A DNA stretch of 15,377 nt from an uncultured Verrucomicrobiota bacterium (GCA_945487985.1 CALYTX010000011.1:1-15377); one strand, 5' to 3'; positions 7,684 through 15,307 are shown, counted from the stretch's first letter. The notes: generated by a model not told the origin, from the sequence alone. Numbers and translations: made by a program.

Positions 7684-8423
7684 GCCGCAAGGCAATAAGG
7701 ACCAAAGAACCAGAACCGCTTCCCTCTTAGCGTCTGAACCAAGAGCGCCAGCGAAAAATACCCAACCACGGCCGCGATGAGCGTCCCCACCGTTAGCAAA
7801 CCCCAGCCCACAGCATTCTCCGCAGCGGCCGCACTCTCGCCGACTCTGAATGATTTGATGATTTCCAACGCCATTCCTCCGATAATCAGCGGTGCGGACA
7901 TTAAAAACGAGAATTCGGCGCTCTTGGCAGGATCGACCCCGCCGGCGCGCGCACTGGCAAGCGTCATACCGCTGCGCGATACGCCTGGAAGGAGCGCCAG
8001 CGCCTGCCCAAAGCCCATCAACAGCGCACGGCCGAAGGTGATCGGTCCCTGCCCGACAGACATGTAGCGAGTACCGATAAGCACCGCGCCGGTGAACATC
8101 AGCAGCGCTCCGACCATCTGCGCGTTCGCAAACATGCCGTCGATGAAATCGTGGCAACAAGCGTAAACGACGATTGCTGGCAGCGAGCTGAGAGCGATTT
8201 TGGCCACATATCGCCATTGACGTTCCCGGACGATCCGCCAAAGAACGCCCCGGTAGAAAAAGAATATGCTCGCAAGCGTGCCGACATGCAGGCACAGATC
8301 GAGCCGCATTCCCGGCTCGTTGACACCAAGCAAATGCTGCGCGACGACCAAATGCCCGGAACTGGAGACGGGAAGAAACTCCGCCACCCCTTGCAAAACC
8401 GCCAATATCACCACTTCAACCAT
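7656..8423 (-). CDS. uppP: Undecaprenyl-diphosphatase UppP (BacA)
   Basis: UppP dephosphorylates undecaprenyl pyrophosphate on the outer face of the cytoplasmic membrane, recycling the lipid carrier for peptidoglycan and other surface glycans; overexpression confers bacitracin resistance. The 255-residue product is strongly hydrophobic. It has both catalytic signatures: LQGVAEFLPVSSSGHL near residues 10-25 (with the conserved glutamate and the P-V-S-S-S-G-H core) and LLPGVSRSGMTLASARAGG near 144-162. Length is slightly below the usual 265-275. The ATG at 8423 has GGAGGA 7 nt upstream; the codon before it is TTG and could be read as an alternative start. It lies 20 nt after the gluQ stop and 39 nt before secDF. 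Each boundary carries its own TATAAT element. Confidence 0.95.
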   Translation of the reverse strand: MVEVVILAVLQGVAEFLPVSSSGHLVVAQHLLGVNEPGMRLDLCLHVGTLASIFFFYRGVLWRIVRERQWRYVAKIALSSLPAIVVYACCHDFIDGMFANAQMVGALLMFTGAVLIGTRYMSVGQGPITFGRALLMGFGQALALLPGVSRSGMTLASARAGGVDPAKSAEFSFLMSAPLIIGGMALEIIKSFRVGESAAAAENAVGWGLLTVGTLIAAVVGYFSLALLVQTLRGKRFWFFGPYCLAAGLLTVILV

Positions 8424-8442
8424 CAAAACATCCTCCAGCGCA

Positions 8443-8451
8443 ATTATACCA
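8443..8451 (-). promoter_or_regulatory. Candidate extended -10 promoter for uppP
   Basis: On the minus strand TGGTATAAT forms an extended -10 (TGn plus a perfect TATAAT at 8443-8448). No good -35 is seen at 16-18 bp spacing, which extended -10 promoters can tolerate. The predicted start near 8436 leaves a leader of about 13 nt that begins at the GGAGGA ribosome-binding site of uppP. The box contains the gluQ stop codon. The consensus may in part be a by-product of a Val-Val-stop ending, so confidence is moderate. Confidence 0.45.
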
Positions 8452-9397
8452 CAAGCGGACGATGCGGTATGCTCGCGAGCGAAAACCGCGGCAAAAGCTC
8501 TTCAAGGGCGATCTCCTCACCCCGTTCGCACCAGCCGCAGGAAGCGGCAAGCATGCCAATAATCGCCTTTGGATTCCCGCCCGCCTCGCGATAGGCTGAT
8601 ATACGCGTATCGCCATGACGCTTGGCCAGGCGTCTGCCGTCGGCTCCGACGACGAGCGGCACATGGCAATACTTTGGCAAGTTCACTTCCGCGCCCATCT
8701 GTCGTGCGAACCATGGCGCAAGCGCGCGTGCGAGCAAAATCTGCGCGGGCGTGGCCGCCAGCAAATCATCGCCGCGCACAACCTCGGTGACGCCCATCAA
8801 CACATCGTCCACAACCGCCGCGAGCGTGTAGCCCGCGCCGTATTCGTCGCGGGCGAGCGGAAAGTCGCCCAGCGTCTGGTCGACCACCTGCCGTTGGCGT
8901 CCGGCGAACAGATCGTCGAATTCCACTATTGAGCGCGGATCGACGCGAAAACGCCAGCATGGCCGGGGGCGAATTGCCTCGGCCTGACGATAGGAGGCAA
9001 ATCTGCCCCGGCAGGTGCCCGGATAGAACAGTTGCTCGCCCGCATGCGGAGCGGACTGGGCCGATTCGACGTCCTTGCGCGAACAGACGCAGGGATAGAC
9101 GAATCCGCGGACATGGAGAAACTCCAGCGCCGAGCGGTAGATATCCTTACGCGCAGATTGCACGTATTGCTCATCCCAATCGAACCCCAGCCAGCGCAAA
9201 TCTTCAATCGCCTGGTCGGCGGCGAATGGTTTGTCGCGCGGGTGGTCGAGGTCTTCCATGCGCAAAACCACCTTGCCGCCGCGCGAGCGCGCGCTCAGAT
9301 AAGCAATCATGAATGTGCGCGCATTGCCAAGGTGCAAAGCACCGGTGGGGCTTGGCGCGAGTCTACCGATCACCGGCTTAGCCAATACTTCTTCCAT
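8444..9397 (-). CDS. gluQ: Glutamyl-Q tRNA(Asp) synthetase
   Basis: GluQ activates glutamate and transfers it to queuosine at position 34 of tRNA(Asp). The 317-residue protein looks like the catalytic half of glutamyl-tRNA synthetase without the anticodon-binding domain. It has GRLAPSPTGALHLGNART near residues 11-28 (the HIGH-type motif is HLGN), RMEDLDHPR near 46-54, and the KMSKS-type RLAKRHGDTR near 256-265. A zinc site of the GluQ pattern is visible: Cys103 and Cys105 in YPCVCSRK and Tyr125 and Cys129 in FYPGTCR. The ATG at 9397 overlaps the preceding peptidase gene by 28 nt and has no clear Shine-Dalgarno. A GTG at 9373, forming a GTGA overlap and giving MIGRLAPSPTG, is an equally plausible start. 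A full-length GltX is ruled out by length. Confidence 0.92.
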   Translation of the reverse strand: MEEVLAKPVIGRLAPSPTGALHLGNARTFMIAYLSARSRGGKVVLRMEDLDHPRDKPFAADQAIEDLRWLGFDWDEQYVQSARKDIYRSALEFLHVRGFVYPCVCSRKDVESAQSAPHAGEQLFYPGTCRGRFASYRQAEAIRPRPCWRFRVDPRSIVEFDDLFAGRQRQVVDQTLGDFPLARDEYGAGYTLAAVVDDVLMGVTEVVRGDDLLAATPAQILLARALAPWFARQMGAEVNLPKYCHVPLVVGADGRRLAKRHGDTRISAYREAGGNPKAIIGMLAASCGWCERGEEIALEELLPRFSLASIPHRPLVV

Positions 9398-10791
9398 TCG
9401 CTGACAAACAGTCTGGCTTTCTCCTGGTTCTCGAACGCATTCTCGGTTGCCTGGCGCATATCGTGCGTTTTGAACAACGCCTCGAAATACAGTTTCTTGA
9501 CGTTCTTGAACGGATCGAAGCGCACTTCTCCGGCGCCATGCTCGAAGAAATGGGCGATTGACCGGGCCAAACGGTATTTGCCTGCCCGTTCGCTATCGGT
9601 GCCGGCGTAGAACTGGGCATAATCCATCTCCATCAGCGCGGGGATGGACGCAGCCATCGCTTCAATATCCGCAATGGTGCCGTCCAGTCTCCAGTCGGCA
9701 GAATTCTCATCTTCGAAATACTCGGCGTAACCCTCGTTGAGCCAGGGCGAGACGGGTATCATCGAGGCGGCATACGAAAGATACTGGTGAAACGCCTCGT
9801 GGCGGATTGTCTTCATGAGATCGCGCGAACCACGTTCGGGATAATAGGCCACCAATTCGCGACGCAACGGACACCAACACGCCGCGCTCCAGCCCAGTTC
9901 CTCGCCTACGGCCTCAATATATTCGTCGCGGTCGCGGAAGATTCGCGCAATCGCCAGCACATTCGACCCGTCGATTGCCGTCGGCAATGCAGCGGCATAC
10001 TTCGCGCGCAGCACCGGAAGTTCGTTCGTGAGCGCTTCGACAAACTTCACTTCGCGCGGCAGATCGTCGAGCACCACGAACTCCGACGAATCGGTCGCGC
10101 GCCACTGCAGGTAGTTAGTTATGCTGTTGCGCGCATCCTCCCGCAGCAATTCACGCTCGCTGGGGATTTCCGGGCGGCGGCCCGGCGAGTCCCGCTCGGC
10201 GCGCGGATCGTTCAGTCCAATCTCGCTGCGCAAGTCGCGCCGCACGACTTCGTCCCACCGAGCGAGAAAACTATTCTCGAAGGCGTCTATCGCCACGGAA
10301 AAGTCGTCGCCCGGCAAGAGTTCCCAGACGGCAAGATACCACGGCGCGAGCGGACGATCCGGGAGAAACGCCGCCGCCACCGCTGTCTCGTTGGTTCCGT
10401 GCAGATAAAGAATCTCTTTGAAATTTCGTATCTCCTGTCTGGGCACGGAGAATTCCTCGGGCAAATCGAAAGGCAGCAGTCGGGCGATTGCCTCGTCGCG
10501 CGCGCCGAGATCGCGTTTGCGGTCGATGCACACCGCCCCCTTGCGGTATTCCCGGCGTGTTTTCATCCCCTCCGCGAACTTGGGGGGCAGCACCGACAGT
10601 CTCGATACCATGAATTGGCGTCCATCATCGTCTTCCCAACGCCCGACCACCGCCTGCGAAGTCCAAAGATCGAGCGTGTCGTAGCGATCTTCAAGCATCA
10701 TACGGCCCTCCTCCTTGACGAGGTAGGCCTGAGCCTTGGGCATTTCCAGCGGCAACGGATGAAGGAAGAAAAGACTCGCTGCAAGCAACAT
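9370..10791 (-). CDS. Putative secreted or periplasmic zinc metallopeptidase (HExxH, DUF1570-like)
   Basis: I do not recognise a named gene. The 473-residue product starts with a signal-like segment (MLLAASLFFLHPLPLEMPKAQA, about residues 1-22), so it is probably exported. Near the C-terminus it has IRHEAFHQYLSY, with the HEAFH zinc motif at 331-335, followed by WLNEGYAEYFED near 350-361. Glu353 lies 18 residues after the second histidine, as expected for the third ligand of a gluzincin; the arrangement resembles DUF1570-type peptidases. Residues 23-320 show no domain I can name. The ATG at 10791 follows the mlaD stop by one base (TAGGATG), with GGGAGG upstream inside mlaD, so the two are tightly coupled. 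That position suggests an envelope role, such as maintenance of outer-membrane or lipid-transport proteins, but the substrate is unknown. The end overlaps gluQ. Confidence 0.75.
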   Translation of the reverse strand: MLLAASLFFLHPLPLEMPKAQAYLVKEEGRMMLEDRYDTLDLWTSQAVVGRWEDDDGRQFMVSRLSVLPPKFAEGMKTRREYRKGAVCIDRKRDLGARDEAIARLLPFDLPEEFSVPRQEIRNFKEILYLHGTNETAVAAAFLPDRPLAPWYLAVWELLPGDDFSVAIDAFENSFLARWDEVVRRDLRSEIGLNDPRAERDSPGRRPEIPSERELLREDARNSITNYLQWRATDSSEFVVLDDLPREVKFVEALTNELPVLRAKYAAALPTAIDGSNVLAIARIFRDRDEYIEAVGEELGWSAACWCPLRRELVAYYPERGSRDLMKTIRHEAFHQYLSYAASMIPVSPWLNEGYAEYFEDENSADWRLDGTIADIEAMAASIPALMEMDYAQFYAGTDSERAGKYRLARSIAHFFEHGAGEVRFDPFKNVKKLYFEALFKTHDMRQATENAFENQEKARLFVSEWKKYWLSR

Positions 10792-10792
10792 C

Positions 10793-11869
10793 CTACAGCC
10801 CTCCCATTATCAGCGAACCGAATGTGGAAATCGGAGTTGTGTCGCGATAGTTGTCAATCACTTGGCGAACATCTTTCGTCAGTCCTTCAACCTCTTCGTA
10901 AAGCGTGGAATCGGACATGATCTTCCCAAGCGTACCTTCGCCGCGTTTGAGCCGGTCAGCCAAATCGTTGAGGCTCCCCAACAACCGATTGGCGCCAGCG
11001 ATGGTTTCACTGCCGTCGAACGACTCGCTCGCTCTGCGCAGACCGCTCACGGCGGCGGAGAGCTCGCCGTAGAGAGGATCGTCCTTGTCAAGCAACCGCC
11101 CGAGCGCACCTTCGCCGCGCTTGAGCCGATCGCTCAGTTCAGCGGCGTTCGCGACAGTGCGCTGCAGATCGGCGTAGAACGTGTCGTTCGTCGACAGCAA
11201 CCGCCCGAGCGTACCTTCGCCCCGCTTTACACGCTCGGAGACTTCGCTCGCATTGGCGATTGTCCGTTCAAGTTCGCTGTAGAGAACATCGTTCGTCGAC
11301 AGCAGTCTGCCCACCATGCCCTCGCCGCGGGCCACGCGCTCGACAACATCGCGAATCTGCGCGCTCGTAGCCTCAAGATTGGCAACGATCGCCTTGAGCT
11401 CGCCGTTGGAAGTGAATTCATTGAGGTTCTTGGCAATGCGCGAGATATCGCGCATCCAATCGGTTGGCGTTTCGCCGCGGAAAAGAGTAGTCTCGAGCGG
11501 CAGCATATCCCCGACGCCCTCCTCGAGCATCAGGTAGTTGCCGCCAAGCATCGAAAGATTGCAAACCGAAATGCGGTATCCGGTGCGCAACACGACCGAG
11601 CGGTCGATTTCGGCGACCACCGTAAGATTCGTGGGCGTAAGAACGATCTTCTCCACCGTTCCCACCTTTGTCCCCCGGTACATAACGCTATCGCGGTCCT
11701 TGAGCCCTCCGACCTCGGAGAAGACGATGTTAGCGCGAGTTCGCTCGCGCCGGCCGAGAATATCGACGCCTGAAACGACAACCGTAAAATACACAAGAAG
11801 CGACAACACCGAGAGCATGAACAGCCCGACAACCGCTTCGTGGAACGCATCGTTTTTCCTGCGACCCAT
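10793..11869 (-). CDS. mlaD: MCE-family lipid transport protein (MlaD-like) with C-terminal repeats
   Basis: MlaD-type proteins are anchored in the inner membrane by one helix and form a ring with a hydrophobic channel that moves phospholipids between the MlaFE transporter and the periplasm. The 358-residue product has a membrane segment near residues 12-33, then an MCE domain near 43-117 (VFSEVGGLKDRDSVMYRGTK, VGTVEKIVL, MLGGNYLMLEEG). Beyond it is a long, mostly helical region with four repeats beginning RGEG at 181, 216, 251 and 309, of the form RGEG-x-LGRLLS-x-ND-x-x-Y. E. coli MlaD is only 183 aa, so the tail is a large addition, although long helical tails are known in MCE proteins. The ATG at 11869 has AAGGGG 7 nt upstream and follows the mlaF stop by one base. 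Confidence 0.92.
   Translation of the reverse strand: MGRRKNDAFHEAVVGLFMLSVLSLLVYFTVVVSGVDILGRRERTRANIVFSEVGGLKDRDSVMYRGTKVGTVEKIVLTPTNLTVVAEIDRSVVLRTGYRISVCNLSMLGGNYLMLEEGVGDMLPLETTLFRGETPTDWMRDISRIAKNLNEFTSNGELKAIVANLEATSAQIRDVVERVARGEGMVGRLLSTNDVLYSELERTIANASEVSERVKRGEGTLGRLLSTNDTFYADLQRTVANAAELSDRLKRGEGALGRLLDKDDPLYGELSAAVSGLRRASESFDGSETIAGANRLLGSLNDLADRLKRGEGTLGKIMSDSTLYEEVEGLTKDVRQVIDNYRDTTPISTFGSLIMGGL
10856..11344 (-). repeat. Intragenic repeat array in mlaD (105-nt period)
   Basis: Four related units encode RGEG-(T/A/M)-(L/V)-G-(R/K)-(L/I)-(L/M)-(S/D). The first three start exactly 35 residues (105 nt) apart; the fourth follows 58 residues after the third. Nucleotide similarity is clear around the RGEG-LGRLL core, for example CGAAGGTACGCTCGG-type stretches near 11220 and 10940. 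This points to duplication within the gene. Confidence 0.8.
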
Positions 11870-11870
11870 T

Positions 11871-12614
11871 TCACACCCCTTTCATCGCCGCGAGAAATTC
11901 CCGCACGTGGCGATTTTCGGATTTGACGAATTCCGCCGGCGGCAGGTCCACCGCGGCCCTGCCGTCCTTAAGCAACACAATCCGGTCGGCAAACGCCAGC
12001 GCGCCCTGCAAATCATGGGTGACCACAACCGAGGTAATGCCGTGCGAGCGGTTGAGTTTGCGGATTAGCCTATTGATAGTAACCGACGTCACCGGATCGA
12101 GCCCCGAAGTAGGCTCGTCGTAAAGTACAATGTCGGAACGGCGCACGATAGCGCGCGCCAGCCCAGCACGCTTGAGCATACCGCCGGAAATCTCGGCGGG
12201 ATACTTCTCGGCGGCGTCTTGCAGCTCAACCGCCGCGAGCGCGCAGTCCACCCGCGCGGCGATTTCGGCCTCGTCCAGATTGCCCTGTTCCTCGAGCGGC
12301 AGCGCCACATTCTCCCTAACCGTCATCCAAGCCAACAACGCGCCGCCCTGAAAAAGATAGCCGATGCGCGCACGCACGCGAGCGAGCTCGCGCTCATCGC
12401 ATTGGGCGACATCAATGCCATCAACGATTACGCGCCCGGAATCGGGAGTCAGCAGCCGCACCAAATGCTTGAGCGTAACCGACTTGCCGGCGCCAGAGGG
12501 ACCGGCGATAGCCAGTATCTCGCCTTTCTTCACCGAGAACGAAAGCCCGTCGAGCACCGGCGAGCCGCATAGGCGCTTGACGACTGCATCGAACTCGATA
12601 ATCTTTTCTTCCAT
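11871..12614 (-). CDS. mlaF: ABC transporter ATP-binding protein (MlaF-like)
   Basis: This is the cytoplasmic ATPase that drives the MlaFEBD-type phospholipid transporter. The 247-residue product contains Walker A GPSGAGKS at 38-45, Q-loop Gln89 in YLFQGGALLAWMTV, the signature SGGMLKRAGLARAI near 143-156, Walker B DIVLYDEPTSGLDP near 161-174, and switch His200 in VVVTHD. The aromatic-poor Q-loop followed by GALLAWMTVRENVALPL and the SGGM-x-x-R signature are typical of MlaF rather than other importers. The ATG at 12614 has AAGAAGG just upstream and lies 8 nt after mlaE; the stop is one base before mlaD. No MlaB (STAS-domain) gene follows, as it does in E. coli. Confidence 0.94.
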   Translation of the reverse strand: MEEKIIEFDAVVKRLCGSPVLDGLSFSVKKGEILAIAGPSGAGKSVTLKHLVRLLTPDSGRVIVDGIDVAQCDERELARVRARIGYLFQGGALLAWMTVRENVALPLEEQGNLDEAEIAARVDCALAAVELQDAAEKYPAEISGGMLKRAGLARAIVRRSDIVLYDEPTSGLDPVTSVTINRLIRKLNRSHGITSVVVTHDLQGALAFADRIVLLKDGRAAVDLPPAEFVKSENRHVREFLAAMKGV

Positions 12615-12622
12615 GGCCTTCT

Positions 12623-13441
12623 TTACCGGTAGCAGATTCTCGTGATTATGTAGCCGAACATCAGAATCAAGAGAAAATTGACAATCACGCTACGCTGGGT
12701 GGCCCGTCCCACCCCAGTGGCTCCGCCGTCTGCGCTGAAGCCCTCAAAAACGGCAACCGTTCCCACCACCAGTCCGCACCAGAGCGCCTTGAACAACCCC
12801 ACATAGAGGTCTTTAACCGTCGCGATGGAAAGAGCGCTGGTCATGTATTGGCTGAAATCGACCCCCAACTGCATTGACCCGACTATTCCACCGCCGACGA
12901 GCCCGATTACACTGCAATAGAAGCCCAGGATCGGCGCAATGACCGCCAGCGCCACAATCCGCGGCGAGGCAAGAAATCGGACTGGCGGAATTGCCATAAT
13001 CTCAAGCGCGGCGATTTCCTCGCCAACTTTCATCGTCCCCAATTCCGCCGCGATCGCCGATCCTGCGCACGCGGCGAGGCAAACACCGCAGCTGAACGGA
13101 CCGAACTCGCGTAGCAGCGAAACCATGACCGCCGCGCCGAGATAGATCTCTTGGTTAAACCGCCTAAGCTCCAACCCGACCTGCAGCGCAAGTATCATTC
13201 CGACAAACAGCGAAACTGTCGTCACCACCGGCAAAATACCGATTCCCGCGGCGTAAAGTTCACGGAAGAAGGCATCGCGGCTATTGCGGCGTCCGAACGC
13301 CGCCGGGAAGGATCCGAGGGCGGCACACAGAATCACCGTAGCGCGGCCGAACGACGAGAGCAACCGCACAATGCGCGCAAAAGCGCCGCCGAACGAACCG
13401 CCGGCGACGCTCTCGTATTCGCTCTCGCGCTCAATGGTCAT
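12623..13441 (-). CDS. mlaE: ABC transporter permease (MlaE-like)
   Basis: MlaE is the membrane permease of the MCE-linked phospholipid transporter. The 272-residue product has a polar N-terminus of about 20 residues, an interfacial helix, and then several membrane segments. Conserved landmarks are FFRELYAAGIGILPVVTTV near 58-76, FVGMILALQ near 79-87, REFGPFSCGVCLAACAGSAIAAELGTM near 111-137, the coupling motif EIAALEIMAIPP near 142-153, and GGATGVGRATQRSVI near 239-253. The ATG at 13441 comes one base after the stop of the TPR gene (TAGCATG), without a clear Shine-Dalgarno, so translation probably depends on coupling. It is followed at 8 nt by mlaF. The mlaE-mlaF-mlaD order is the standard core. 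No mlaC or mlaA is visible. Confidence 0.94.
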   Translation of the reverse strand: MTIERESEYESVAGGSFGGAFARIVRLLSSFGRATVILCAALGSFPAAFGRRNSRDAFFRELYAAGIGILPVVTTVSLFVGMILALQVGLELRRFNQEIYLGAAVMVSLLREFGPFSCGVCLAACAGSAIAAELGTMKVGEEIAALEIMAIPPVRFLASPRIVALAVIAPILGFYCSVIGLVGGGIVGSMQLGVDFSQYMTSALSIATVKDLYVGLFKALWCGLVVGTVAVFEGFSADGGATGVGRATQRSVIVNFLLILMFGYIITRICYR

Positions 13442-13442
13442 G

Positions 13443-14078
13443 CTATTTGGCTTCGGTTGCGCCTTCCGGACGCTTCTCCCAGCGCTTTACCGCCATAATC
13501 GTATCTTCGATGCGCCCGAGCGAAAGTTCATCGCCAGCGTAGCGGGTTTTCAGGTCTTCGAGCGCGGCCAGCGCCTTGTCCTTCCCGGACGAGCAGGCAT
13601 AAGCGCGCGCGGCACCGAGCTGCGCGGTAATCAACCAGGGGGCGTTAGTGTGGACTGCGGCGAAAGCCTCGAATGCCTTGGCCGCCTCGTCGTAGCGACC
13701 CAGCGCCTCGAGCGCGTGGGCAGCACCCAGCGCCGGCGCCTCGTCAAAGCCCGGCGGCGGATTGGCCTCGAGCTCGCGGTAGAGGCCGAGCGCCGCATCG
13801 AAGCGACCTTCGTAGAAATACTTTTTCGCCAGTCGCAGCTTGAGCGCGCTGCCAGCCTTGGAAGAACCATGCTGAGCAAGAGCGCTTTCCAGTTCCTCGA
13901 CCGATTGGGAATTGACCAACGCCTCGGAAGCGGCCAGGCGCTGCGCCTCGCGGTGGCGTTGCACGCCGAAATAGACAGCGGCGGATGCTGCCGCTATCGC
14001 AACGACGATGAGCGTCTGGCGGCCGTTCTTCTCCCACCACTCGACGACGGGCATGAGTTCTTCTGGAATCTCTTTCAT
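13443..14078 (-). CDS. Membrane-anchored tetratricopeptide-like protein (YfgM-type)
   Basis: This 211-residue protein has a short cytoplasmic N-terminus (MKEIPEELMPVVEWWEKNG), one membrane helix near residues 20-38, and then alanine-rich helical hairpins. The latter include RLAKKYFYEGRFDAALGLYREL, GAAHALEALGRYDEAAKAFEAF and GAARAYACSSGKDKALAALEDL, which follow the TPR spacing (A/G at the turn, Y/F-D-x-A-L). The layout matches the YfgM-type TPR proteins that associate with the Sec translocon and periplasmic chaperones in E. coli; the specific function here is inferred. I chose the ATG at 14078 (AAAGGA 5 nt upstream), which forms an ATGA overlap with the pcnB stop; an upstream in-frame extension has no support. 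The stop is one base before mlaE. Confidence 0.75.
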   Translation of the reverse strand: MKEIPEELMPVVEWWEKNGRQTLIVVAIAAASAAVYFGVQRHREAQRLAASEALVNSQSVEELESALAQHGSSKAGSALKLRLAKKYFYEGRFDAALGLYRELEANPPPGFDEAPALGAAHALEALGRYDEAAKAFEAFAAVHTNAPWLITAQLGAARAYACSSGKDKALAALEDLKTRYAGDELSLGRIEDTIMAVKRWEKRPEGATEAK

Positions 14079-15271
14079 TTGTGTCCTTTCTCTTCGTATA
14101 AATCCGACCATTCGTTCAAAATCGACTCATCCTTGCCCTCCGCGCGCAGAACGATCCGGTTATAGTCGAGCGCATCGAGGAAATCGCGGTTATGGATGAA
14201 GCGGCTGCGTCCCTTCGCCGGAGATGCGGCGAACCGGCGGAGGCTGTCCATCAGCAGGACCGCTGTGAAATACGTGGCCTTCGGAGGCCTAATCGACTTC
14301 GCCAGCGACTCCATTACCTTGCGCCCCATGCCGTCCTTCTTCAGTTCACGCAAGGGACCACTCATCAGCACCGCCGCGCGCAGACCGTTGGAAACCTCGA
14401 ACCCTTGCGCGGCCATGCGCGTTTCATAGTCATCGAGCACCTTGAGATATTTCCATGCCGGACTCTTCCGGCCGCCGCTACGGTCGACATAGGCGGCGAG
14501 CTCCGGCAGCAAATCGCCCATCAATCCACATTCCCACAGCTGGCGGAACGCATCCGCCGAGCGACCGTAGGGGAATAAGCGGAAAACCTCCTCGCAAACA
14601 CGCGGCAGCGATGCATTCAAGATCATTGAATGGTATTTTTTCATCGCCGCGGCGGTTTTACGCTCGATCTTAAATCCGAGGCGGGACGAAAACTTGATGG
14701 CGCGCATCATGCGCACGGGATCTTCCTGAAAACGGATCTCGGGATCTCCAATCGAACGGATAATCTTCTTGCGGATATCGTCCATCCCCCCCACCCAGTC
14801 GATTACACTGAAATCGCGGATGTTGTAGAACAACCCGTTCACGGTGAAATCGCGGCGGTTGGCATCGGTTTCCGGAGTGCCGAAGGTATTGTCTTCCGCC
14901 GGGCCTTCAGCGGCGTGCTCGATAATCTCGCCCACCGTCTGGGAGTTCTGGCGAAAAGTCGCCGTTTCAATCACCTTCTCGCCGAAGCGGACGTGCGCCA
15001 GACGAAAGCGCCGCCCCACAAGAAAACAGTTGCGGAAGGCCTTCTTAACTTCGTTCGGCCTCGCACTCGTGCCGACGTCAAAATCCTTTGGCTTGCGCCC
15101 CATAAGCAAATCGCGAACTCCCCCGCCAACGAGATAGGTTGTGTAGCCGAGTTTGTCGAGCCGATAAAGCACTTTTAGCGCGTCGGGATCGATGTTTTTA
15201 CGCGAAACGCAATGCTCCGGACGTTTATAGACGACCGGTAGGGACTTCTTCTTTCTCAAAAAAGAAAACAT
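14075..15271 (-). CDS. pcnB: Poly(A) polymerase I
   Basis: PcnB adds 3' poly(A) tails to RNAs, promoting their decay. It shares the class II nucleotidyltransferase fold with CCA-adding enzymes. The 398-residue protein carries the PAP I N-terminal signature RPEHCVSRKNIDPDALKVLY near residues 17-36, YLVGGGVRDLLMGRKPKDFDV near 46-66 with the metal-binding D63 and D65, FRNCFLVGRRFRLAHVRFG near 79-97, and RRDFTVNGLFYNI near 139-151. EDPVRMMRAIKFSSRLGF near 183-200 and PRVCEEVFRLF follow in the neck and body. The R-x-x-H-x-(I/V)-S-R segment and (L/I)GRRFRLAHV favour poly(A) polymerase over a CCA enzyme. The ATG at 15271 is chosen by similarity; a TTG 36 nt upstream is open but weak. No Shine-Dalgarno is seen, and a TATAAT lies only 7 nt upstream. 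The stop overlaps the TPR gene start. Confidence 0.92.
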   Translation of the reverse strand: MFSFLRKKKSLPVVYKRPEHCVSRKNIDPDALKVLYRLDKLGYTTYLVGGGVRDLLMGRKPKDFDVGTSARPNEVKKAFRNCFLVGRRFRLAHVRFGEKVIETATFRQNSQTVGEIIEHAAEGPAEDNTFGTPETDANRRDFTVNGLFYNIRDFSVIDWVGGMDDIRKKIIRSIGDPEIRFQEDPVRMMRAIKFSSRLGFKIERKTAAAMKKYHSMILNASLPRVCEEVFRLFPYGRSADAFRQLWECGLMGDLLPELAAYVDRSGGRKSPAWKYLKVLDDYETRMAAQGFEVSNGLRAAVLMSGPLRELKKDGMGRKVMESLAKSIRPPKATYFTAVLLMDSLRRFAASPAKGRSRFIHNRDFLDALDYNRIVLRAEGKDESILNEWSDLYEEKGHK

Positions 15272-15278
15272 TTCATCT

Positions 15279-15307
15279 ATTATACTATTTTCTTCCCCGG
15301 CGCGCAA
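15279..15307 (-). promoter_or_regulatory. Candidate promoter for the pcnB-gluQ operon
   Basis: On the minus strand TTGCGC (15302-15307, matching TTG of the -35) is followed after 17 bp by a perfect TATAAT (15279-15284). The box ends 7 nt before the pcnB ATG, so a start at the usual distance would give a leaderless or nearly leaderless transcript, which agrees with the lack of a Shine-Dalgarno. The -35 match is weak; other promoters may lie beyond the window edge. Confidence 0.45.

Noticed and set aside
9787..10920. Long plus-strand open frame (377 codons) opposite the metallopeptidase
   Set aside because: The minus-strand frame has a signal sequence, zinc motif and coupled start; the plus-strand product is arginine-rich without family features.
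10856..11344. Repeat array as a possible CRISPR or other non-coding repeat
   Set aside because: The repeats are in frame, diverged mainly at wobble positions, without uniform spacers, and encode a consistent protein motif.
10862..11773. Plus-strand open frame (303 codons) with internal repeats
   Set aside because: Its repeats are only the mirror of the RGEG repeats of mlaD, which is well supported on the minus strand.
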